Shown in pieces: positions 1-4,668 of a stretch of 9,944 nucleotides of DNA (within the stretch, counting starts at the first letter, position 1; each line of letters begins with the position of its first letter). The position numbers and the translations under genes were made by a program. The notes under the pieces are model-generated. The model was not told the origin of the DNA. It made no database searches and was given only the letters and a program-made list of their open reading frames with translations. The stretch comes from N074bin45 sp039587475 (GTDB lineage: Bacteria > Gemmatimonadota > Gemmatimonadetes > Gemmatimonadales > GWC2-71-9), in the NCBI GenBank assembly GCA_039587475.1, contig JBDHIK010000102.1, positions 1 to 9,944 of the forward strand, given 5' to 3'.

Positions 1-1647
1 TTCAGCCTCCGGGCGACTCCGCTGCTCGATGAGATGGTCGGGTCCATTCGACCGATCCTCCTGGTCCTCCTCGGCGCCGTGGTGTTCGTGCTGCTCATCG
101 CCTGCGCCAACGTCGCTAATCTGCTTCTGGTCCGGGCCCACGGGCGCGAGCACGAGCTGACGGTGCGGGCCGCCCTCGGCGGCGCCCGGAAGGACCTGCT
201 GCGCCAGATCCTCGGCGAAAGCGTGGTCCTGGCGCTGGCCGGCGGCGCCCTCGGGATCGTCGTGGCCTACGGTGGACTGGCGCTGTTGCTGGCGCTGGAC
301 CCGCCAAACGTGCCTCGGCTCGAGACGGTGGCCATCGATCGCGGCGTTCTCGGCTTTGCGCTGATGGCCTCGATCCTGTCAGCGATGCTGGCCGGCCTCT
401 GGCCGGGGCTCAGGGTCCGCAATCTCAACGGGGCCGACGTACTCCGGACGCGGTCCGGATCGCAGGGGTCCCGTCAGCGCGCCGGCGGCGTGCTGGTGGT
501 GGTCCAGGTGGCCCTGTCCCTGGTGCTCCTGGCCGGCGCCGGACTGTTGCTCAGGAGTTTCCTGGCGCTCAACGAGGTGCGGCCCGGCTACCAGACCGAA
601 GGTGTGCTCACGCTGGCCGTGGCGCCTTCGGATCGCTACGACAGCAACGAAAGCGTCGTCGGGTTCTTTCGTGAACTCGAAGAATCGGTGGCCGCGCTTC
701 CGGGCGCCGCCGCCGTCGGCAGTTCGGTCAGACTGCCGCTGGCCGGTGGACTCCTCACCGGGCCGTATACCACGGAGGAACGGCTGGCCCGGGGCGACCC
801 CGAGACCGAAGCGGACTGGCGGCCCATCACGCCCGGCTACCACGACGCCATGGGCACCCGGCTCCTCGCGGGCCGGGGCTTCACGCCCTTCGATGGCAAG
901 GACGTGGTGGTGATCGATGAACGCATGGCCCGGCTGGCCTGGCCGGACGCCGACCCTGTCGGGCGACGCATCCGGACCACGCCCTTCAGCGGTGATCCCG
1001 AATGGGCCACGGTGATCGGGGTCGTGGAACACATGCGGCACGACGGGCTGGCCGAGGACGGGCGCGAGACGATCTTCTGGCCCATCGACAACTGGGTCGG
1101 TTCGGGCATGCAACTCTATGTGGTCGTGCGGACCTCGGGAGATCCGACGGCCCTGGTCGGTCCCGTTCGAGACGTCGTCCGGGGCCTGGACCGCAACGCG
1201 CCGATCTCCAAGGTGCGAACCATGGAGACGCTGGCGTCCGACGCCATGGCTCCGGTCAGGTTCTCGATGTCGCTCATCGCCATCTTCGCCGCGGTGGCGG
1301 TGGCCCTGGCCGGCATCGGCCTTTACGGGGTCCTCGCCAATCTCGTGCTGCAGCGCACCAACGAGATCGGCGTGCGGCTGGCGTTGGGCGCCACGGCCCA
1401 ATCGGTGTTTGCGCTGGTGGTCCGGCGCGGCATCGGACTGACCGTCGCCGGGCTGGCCTTCGGGGTCGCGGGTGCGGTGGTGGCGACGCAGGTGCTGCGG
1501 GGGCTGCTGTTCGACGTGCGGCCCACCGACCCGGCGACCTACGCCGGCGTGGCCCTGCTCCTGCTGGTCGTGGCACTCGTGGCCAGTGCGTTGCCGGCCT
1601 GGCGCGCCATGCGGATCGCTCCGGTGGAGGCCTTGCGCGAGGAGTGA
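1..1647 (+). CDS. ADOP-type ABC transporter permease (MacB/FtsX family), 5'-truncated by window edge
   Basis: The open frame runs from base 1 without a start, so 548 C-terminal residues are visible; the ATG at 34 is internal, because the preceding codons (FSLRATPLLDE) continue the family's usual sequence before the first FtsX domain. Visible in order: a membrane segment at fragment residues about 18-44 with the typical IACANVANLLLVRA stretch, the FtsX cytoplasmic motif (ELTVRAALGGARKDLLRQ), membrane segments near 68-97, 113-137 and 162-185, an extracytoplasmic MacB-like core domain at about 187-410, and a second FtsX domain (424-545) with the mirrored motif NEIGVRLALGA and three more membrane segments. 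The protein ends VEALREE, as ADOP proteins usually do. Family members lack their own ATPase and are thought to work as MacB-like efflux or mechanotransmission permeases; the substrate is unknown. The missing part should hold the first membrane helix and first core domain. No ATPase gene is visible nearby. Confidence 0.93.
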   Translation, partial: FSLRATPLLDEMVGSIRPILLVLLGAVVFVLLIACANVANLLLVRAHGREHELTVRAALGGARKDLLRQILGESVVLALAGGALGIVVAYGGLALLLALDPPNVPRLETVAIDRGVLGFALMASILSAMLAGLWPGLRVRNLNGADVLRTRSGSQGSRQRAGGVLVVVQVALSLVLLAGAGLLLRSFLALNEVRPGYQTEGVLTLAVAPSDRYDSNESVVGFFRELEESVAALPGAAAVGSSVRLPLAGGLLTGPYTTEERLARGDPETEADWRPITPGYHDAMGTRLLAGRGFTPFDGKDVVVIDERMARLAWPDADPVGRRIRTTPFSGDPEWATVIGVVEHMRHDGLAEDGRETIFWPIDNWVGSGMQLYVVVRTSGDPTALVGPVRDVVRGLDRNAPISKVRTMETLASDAMAPVRFSMSLIAIFAAVAVALAGIGLYGVLANLVLQRTNEIGVRLALGATAQSVFALVVRRGIGLTVAGLAFGVAGAVVATQVLRGLLFDVRPTDPATYAGVALLLLVVALVASALPAWRAMRIAPVEALREE

Positions 1648-1649
1648 AT

Positions 1650-1682
1650 CGGGCGGACGGCGTCCGGCCCGCTATTCCTTTT
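1650..1682 (+). terminator. Hairpin terminator after the first permease gene
   Basis: Just after the TGA at 1645-1647, CGGGC (1650-1654) pairs with GCCCG (1667-1671), and GGAC (1655-1658) pairs with GTCC (1662-1665). There is a single bulged G at 1666 and a 3-base loop. The hairpin is followed by a pyrimidine-rich, T-rich tail (TTCCTTTT, 1675-1682). It fills the 24-base gap between two convergent genes, and its right edge touches the stop codon of the anti-sigma gene. The T tail is present only in the plus direction, so it fits the permease transcript better. The tail is interrupted by two C, which makes efficient intrinsic termination likely but unproven. Confidence 0.5.
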
Positions 1683-2337
1683 CGATTTCCCGCACCTCGA
1701 TGGTGCCGCCGAAGGCGATGTGGGGTGACTGGCGCGCTACGCTGACGGCTTCGTCGTAACTCGCTGCCCTGATCAGGAAGAAGCCGCGGAGCGCCAGGGT
1801 ACTCGGGTCCGCTGCGGACAGTGGCTGGTCTCGCACCCACTCGCCGCCGTCGTCGCTGAGCTTCTCGGCGGCCACCAGGATGCCCTCGCTCTCGAGGTCG
1901 CGCTCCCAGGCGAGGTAGGCGGGCAGCAGCGGCGTGCCGGGAGATTCGCGGTTCGCCACCGCGCCTCTGATGACCAGCAAGTACGATTGGCTGGGCGCGT
2001 CCAGGTCACGGCCGGCCGGCTCGGTGCCGTTCGTGGTGAGCCGGCCGAACAGCGCGCCTCCCAGGAGAAGCCCCGCAGCCGCGGCGACTCGAAGGCCCAG
2101 CGGCAGCGCCTTCCGGCGCCGGCGCTCCAGCTGGCGGCCGAACCGGATGAACGTTTCACCGGACGGGGCCGGCGTCTCGACGGCCTCGAGCCCGCGCCAC
2201 AGTGAGCGCATCTCGTCCGCCTCGGCGGCGCACGTGGCGCAGCCCGCCAGGTGCGTCTCCAGTTCCGCCCGTTGTCGCGCTTCCAGTCGATCCATGAGCG
2301 AATCGACGACCAGGTCGATGGCAGTTTCGCACGTCAT
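1672..2337 (-). CDS. Membrane anti-sigma factor: zinc-finger (ZAS) domain, one TM helix, YCII/DGPF-like C-terminal domain
   Basis: This 221-residue protein begins with a zinc-binding anti-sigma domain: C3 followed by H29-x3-C33-x2-C36, the signature of zf-HC2/ZAS anti-sigma factors that hold ECF sigma factors at the membrane. A basic patch (RRRRK, 72-76) precedes a single hydrophobic segment at about 78-98, predicting N-in/C-out topology. The C-terminal part, about 117-221, reads like a YCII-related (DGPF) ferredoxin-like fold: an opening strand (SYLLVIRG), a helix ending in LESEGILVAAEKL, then RGFFLIRAASYDEAVSVAR and a closing strand (GGTIEVREI). The name-giving DGPF motif is absent (LSAADPSTLALRG occupies that place). 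The family's His/Asp pair is not evident: S204-P205-H206 stands where Asp-Pro is usual. The ATG at 2337 overlaps the sigma gene's TGA (ATGA) and has GGAG 8 bases upstream. The anti-sigma role is well supported; the YCII assignment is by pattern recognition only. Confidence 0.85.
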   Translation of the reverse strand: MTCETAIDLVVDSLMDRLEARQRAELETHLAGCATCAAEADEMRSLWRGLEAVETPAPSGETFIRFGRQLERRRRKALPLGLRVAAAAGLLLGGALFGRLTTNGTEPAGRDLDAPSQSYLLVIRGAVANRESPGTPLLPAYLAWERDLESEGILVAAEKLSDDGGEWVRDQPLSAADPSTLALRGFFLIRAASYDEAVSVARQSPHIAFGGTIEVREIEKE

Positions 2338-2882
2338 GACTCTTGCTCCAACTCGAGAACGATACGGCGTAGCTCGCGCATGGCGCGGTGCGCTCGCACC
2401 TTGATGGCTCCGACCGATTCCTCACACAGCTCTGCGATCTCGCGGTACTTGAGGCCCTCGTAACGGCTCAGCACCAGCACCTCACGCATGGGTGCCGAGA
2501 GTTGAGCCAGAGCCAGGTGCAACACCTCCCGCTGTTCGGGGTCGGCCTTGCCGTCCGTCATGTTGAGCGTGGGGTCCTTGGCCATGGATTCCTGCCGTTC
2601 CCGGTCGCGCTTTCGCGCCGAGTTGTGGTCCATGCAGCGGTTTCTCACGACCCGGTAGAGCCAGGTCGTGAACCGCGATGTCCCGCCGAAGCTCTTGCCG
2701 TACTTGATCACCCGCAGGAAGCTCTCCTGCGTCAGGTCCTCGGCGGCGGCGGCGTCCCCGGTGAGGCGGTAGCACAGCCGGTGGACCCGGCCGTGGTGGC
2801 GAGTGAAAAGCGTACCCACCGCGTCCAGGTCGCCGGCCTGTGCCGCCAACATGAGGTCCTGATCGCTGCGGTCAGCCGTCAT
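2334..2882 (-). CDS. ECF-type RNA polymerase sigma factor (sigma-70 family)
   Basis: A two-domain extracytoplasmic-function sigma factor of 182 residues if it starts at the ATG at 2882. An in-frame GTG at 2915 would give 193 residues. I prefer the ATG because the family-like start (TADRSDQDLMLAAQAGD) begins there; neither start has a strong Shine-Dalgarno. Numbered from the GTG, region 2 spans about 36-101, including AEDLTQESFLRV (58-69, core binding) and RFTTWLYRVVRNRCMDH (81-97, -10 recognition). A polar linker follows, then region 4 at about 130-186 with the helix-turn-helix LKYREIAELCEESVGAIKVR. Region 4 reads promoter -35 elements; region 2 opens -10 elements. The gene is first in an operon with the membrane anti-sigma factor, which probably sequesters it until a signal arrives. 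Autoregulation is likely by analogy; the upstream dyad at 2944-2971 is a candidate control site. Confidence 0.93.
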   Translation of the reverse strand: MTADRSDQDLMLAAQAGDLDAVGTLFTRHHGRVHRLCYRLTGDAAAAEDLTQESFLRVIKYGKSFGGTSRFTTWLYRVVRNRCMDHNSARKRDRERQESMAKDPTLNMTDGKADPEQREVLHLALAQLSAPMREVLVLSRYEGLKYREIAELCEESVGAIKVRAHRAMRELRRIVLELEQES

Positions 2883-2939
2883 GGTCGAGCCCGTCGGCGC
2901 TGTGTGTTGATCCACGACCCCTTGGACCCCGGTCGCGGC

Positions 2940-2990
2940 GGAAAGGTTACGACGTTCCGCGTCGGTAACCTCCTGGCCGTCTCGTCGGTC
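2940..2990. promoter_or_regulatory. 28-bp dyad and possible ECF-type promoter between divergent genes
   Basis: AGGTTAC (2944-2950) is the exact inverse of GTAACCT (2965-2971). Inside it, GACG (2951-2954) pairs with CGTC (2960-2963), leaving one unpaired G and a 5-base loop. The dyad lies about 60 bases upstream of the sigma ATG and about 45 upstream of the exported-protein ATG. Read on the plus strand, GGAAA (2940-2944) is followed after about 15 bases by CGTCGG (2960-2965), resembling the GGAA...CGTC layout of ECF promoters. A second reading uses GGTAAC (2964-2969) with GGTC (2987-2990). The dyad itself is plain in the sequence; its role as operator, promoter or RNA hairpin is inferred. Confidence 0.35.
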
Positions 2991-3002
2991 GAAAGGAGCA
3001 CA

Positions 3003-3010
3003 AAGGAGGA
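3003..3010 (+). promoter_or_regulatory. Strong ribosome binding site fixing the start of the exported protein
   Basis: AAGGAGGA is close to a perfect Shine-Dalgarno sequence, and its GGAGG core ends 5 bases before the ATG at 3015. It decides the start: the same reading frame is open far upstream (to 2388), but that part runs antisense through the sigma gene, whereas the residues from 3015 onward begin with a signal peptide. Confidence 0.8.
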
Positions 3011-3014
3011 GATC

Positions 3015-3650
3015 ATGCGTCTCTCGACATTCTACCTGCTGGGGACCACGGCGCTATTGGTGACGCCGGCCCCGGCACAGACCGCCGCTCATCCTGACTA
3101 CGTCCGTTTGTCCCTGGCCGAGGAGTTGGCCCTGGCCCGGAGCGCCGGACCGGAGCAGGTCTCGGCCCAGGCCACCATCTGGCGGTTGCAGGATGGGGAG
3201 TACCTGGTGGCCAAACAGGGCAGCAACGGCAACCACTGCTTCGTGATGCGCAGCATGCAGCAGAGCCTGGAGCCCATCTGCTACGATGAGGAAGGTGCCC
3301 GGACCGTCATGCAGTGGGAGTTCAAGCACCTGGAACTGCGGTTGGCGGGCCTGTCGCCCAAGGAGATCGATGCCGCCCTGGCAGACGCGCTCATCTCGGG
3401 CAAGCTGCCGCTCCCGTCGCGTCCGGCCATGTCCTACATGCTGTCCTCGGGACAGCGGTTGTTCAATTCCGAGACCGGGCGCAGTGTCGGCAACTGGAAG
3501 CCGCATCTGATGCTGTACGTTCCGTACCTTACCTCGGAGCAATTCGGGCTGACCGAGGGGACGCCGTCGATGTTCGTCTATCGGGGTGGCACGCCCAGGG
3601 CCCACCTGATCACGGTGGTTTCTGACTTCGTCCATCCCGAAGGGAGTTGA
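3015..3650 (+). CDS. Exported protein of unknown function, 211 aa
   Basis: I do not recognise a named family. The N-terminus is a clear Sec signal peptide: MRLS, a hydrophobic core (FYLLGTTALLVT) and an APA motif at 19-21, predicting cleavage near A21/Q22 and a mature protein of about 190 residues in the periplasm or outside. The mature part starts with a helix-prone stretch (LSLAEELALARSAGPEQVS, 32-50), then WRLQDGEYLVAKQGSNG followed by C75 and C89, the only cysteines of the mature chain and possibly a disulfide. A charged helical region (about 100-130) and a tail rich in aromatic and proline residues (WKPHLMLYVPYLT, 161-173; VVSDFV, 201-206) complete it. No lipobox, no membrane segment after the signal and no catalytic motif is visible. 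It diverges from the ECF sigma gene, so it may belong to that regulon, but this rests on position alone. Confidence 0.85.
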   Translation: MRLSTFYLLGTTALLVTPAPAQTAAHPDYVRLSLAEELALARSAGPEQVSAQATIWRLQDGEYLVAKQGSNGNHCFVMRSMQQSLEPICYDEEGARTVMQWEFKHLELRLAGLSPKEIDAALADALISGKLPLPSRPAMSYMLSSGQRLFNSETGRSVGNWKPHLMLYVPYLTSEQFGLTEGTPSMFVYRGGTPRAHLITVVSDFVHPEGS

Positions 3651-3704
3651 GGCGGGGGAGAAACTCGGGCGCGGAAGGCCACTCCACCTCCCGAGCCACG
3701 ATGG

Positions 3705-3728
3705 GGGCCGCCACCGGGAATGCGGCCC
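3705..3728. other. Hairpin in the convergent intergenic gap
   Basis: GGGCCGC (3705-3711) and GCGGCCC (3722-3728) form a 7-bp GC-rich stem with a 10-base loop, in the 103-base gap between two genes that converge. A second, weaker pair lies just left (CTCGGG 3664-3669 with CCCGAG 3690-3695). The position suits a bidirectional terminator, but neither side has a run of T, so the assignment is weak. Confidence 0.3.
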
Positions 3729-3753
3729 TCTTGGTCAGGAAGGCGGCCCAGGT

Positions 3754-4095
3754 CTAGTTGGGGCCCCACCAGTTCTGCTGCCGGCGATCGGTGCCGGACG
3801 CCGCGCTGGAGGCGGCCGAGGCGGCCCGCTGCGATACGGCCCCCGCTGACTGGTCGTCCTCGTCGATGGCGTTCTGCTCGGCCCATACCGTCAAGGCCGC
3901 GTCGACTTCCTCGACGTCCATCGAGTCGTCACAGGGGAAAACCTCGCAACGGCGGCCCTCGACCATGAGGTACCACATGGCCGGCACCGCTTCGCGGTCC
4001 CGCTTCTCGTCGGCCGGGATCTTGTCGTATGAGACAAAATGGAACTCCCGGTCTTGAATGACGATGTGCCGTTGCTGGGGTTTGAATGCGGGCAT
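3754..4095 (-). CDS. Small soluble protein of unknown function, 113 aa
   Basis: The family is not recognised. Residues 8-76 look like one compact domain: two strand-like segments (RHIVIQDREFHFVSYD), then AMWYLMVEGRRCEVFPCD, with C50 and C55 in a C-x4-C arrangement, and a helix (VEEVDAALTVWAEQNAI, 61-77). The remaining 36 residues are acidic, then Ala/Ser-rich and low in complexity, ending in NWWGPN, and are probably disordered. There is no signal peptide or membrane segment, so it should be cytoplasmic. The start at 4095 is supported by GGAGG (complement of 4100-4104) four bases upstream. The pair of cysteines alone is too little to claim metal binding. It diverges from padR and shares a 201-base upstream region with it. 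Confidence 0.72.
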   Translation of the reverse strand: MPAFKPQQRHIVIQDREFHFVSYDKIPADEKRDREAVPAMWYLMVEGRRCEVFPCDDSMDVEEVDAALTVWAEQNAIDEDDQSAGAVSQRAASAASSAASGTDRRQQNWWGPN

Positions 4096-4150
4096 GAAGC
4101 CTCCAGTGGCAGGATTGACGCACCGGAGACGGCGAGAAACCGGCCAGCAG

Positions 4151-4167
4151 CGACGTCAGAGATGTCG
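4151..4167. promoter_or_regulatory. Imperfect dyad upstream of the 113-aa gene
   Basis: A 17-base imperfect palindrome with outer arms CGAC and GTCG, containing a GTCA element. It lies about 56 bases upstream of the minus-strand ATG at 4095 and about 80 bases from the padR operator-like element. It could be an additional, weaker site for the same regulator, but the match is short and may be chance. Confidence 0.2.
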
Positions 4168-4185
4168 AAAGATAACCCCCCCCGG

Positions 4186-4216
4186 AAGGCCGTACGGTTG
4201 GGGCAAGCCGGCCTTT
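4186..4216 (+). other. Hairpin with short T tail in the padR upstream region
   Basis: AAGGCCG (4186-4192) and CGGCCTT (4209-4215) form a 7-bp stem with a 16-base loop, followed by a T. It sits between divergent genes, where no plus-strand transcript is known to end, so it may be part of a 5' leader or a stop for stray readthrough. A run of eight C (4176-4183) lies directly before it. Confidence 0.25.
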
Positions 4217-4247
4217 AGAAACCGCCGAGTCCTGGGGTTCCGTATTG

Positions 4248-4277
4248 GTGTCATTATGACTATTGTCAGACTGACAC
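4248..4277. promoter_or_regulatory. Tandem palindromic operator, probably for the PadR repressor
   Basis: Two perfect odd palindromes stand side by side: GTCATTATGAC (4250-4260) and GTCAGACTGAC (4265-4275), both GTCA-N3-TGAC, separated by TATT, with centres 15 bases apart. Their outer ends are also symmetric (GTGTCA 4248-4253, TGACAC 4272-4277), so the whole 30-base element is symmetric at 24 of 30 positions. It ends 10 bases before the first padR ATG and 19 before the preferred one, in the only AT-rich patch nearby. A repressor bound here would block the padR-permease transcript. PadR proteins commonly autoregulate through palindromes; the half-site differs from the ATGT/ACAT type known for some members. 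Confidence 0.6.
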
Positions 4278-4296
4278 TATTACCAGGATGCAGACC

Positions 4297-4668
4297 ATGA
4301 CCGGCGCCAGGCCCGATCCCGCGGACCATGTCCCTCTCAAGCCGTTGGTGTTTCACATCTTACTCGTTCTGGTGCAGGGCGAGCGACATGGCTACTCGAT
4401 CGTGAAGGAGGTGGCCGCCAATACTGATGGTAGCCTGAAGGTCGAGCCCGGCAATCTGTACCGGACCCTCAGGACCATGTTGACTCGTGGCCTGATCGAG
4501 GAGATGCCCGAGCGGCCCGACCCGGATCTGGACGACCAACGGCGCCGCTACTTCCGAATGACACGCCTGGGCGACGACGTGCTGCGGCTGGAAGCCGCCA
4601 GGATGGAGCAACTCGCCAGCGCGGCCCGCTCTGAATTCGCGGCGGTGGGACACGAGGGGCCCAACTGA
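4297..4668 (+). CDS. PadR-family winged-helix transcriptional regulator
   Basis: A short PadR protein of 123 residues from the ATG at 4297. The ATG at 4288 would add three residues, but AGGA at 4285-4288 is correctly placed only for 4297. The N-terminal winged helix is typical: PLVFHILLVLVQGERHGYSIVKEV, then VEPGNLYRTLRTMLTRGLIEE (recognition helix around the NLYRTL motif) and the wing with RRYFRMTRLGDDVLRLEAAR. A short C-terminal helix that would serve dimerisation follows, so this is the small, PadR-s2-like form. These repressors release DNA on binding small hydrophobic ligands or through unknown cues. The gene overlaps the permease start by one base (TGATG), so both are translated together; PadR plus ADOP permease is a recurrent pair in Acidobacteriota and Gemmatimonadota. 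The operator-like element upstream suggests self-repression. Confidence 0.93.
   Translation: MTGARPDPADHVPLKPLVFHILLVLVQGERHGYSIVKEVAANTDGSLKVEPGNLYRTLRTMLTRGLIEEMPERPDPDLDDQRRRYFRMTRLGDDVLRLEAARMEQLASAARSEFAAVGHEGPN

Noticed and set aside
379..1401. 340-codon open frame on the minus strand within the first permease
   Set aside because: It is rich in Arg, Gly, His and Pro with no domain pattern, and lies opposite a clear FtsX/MacB protein. Long antisense frames are expected at this GC content.
2388..3014. Upstream open extension of the exported-protein frame, giving a 420-codon reading frame
   Set aside because: It runs antisense through the sigma gene, its residues look like a GC-rich shadow, and the signal peptide plus near-perfect ribosome site place the start at 3015.
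4176..4183. Run of eight C as a possible phase-variable tract
   Set aside because: It is in a non-coding region, too short to be striking at this GC content, and not placed between recognisable promoter elements.
4058..4300. 80-codon plus-strand open frame before padR
   Set aside because: It runs through the intergenic hairpin and operator-like dyads, overlaps the padR start and has an Arg-rich random-looking sequence.
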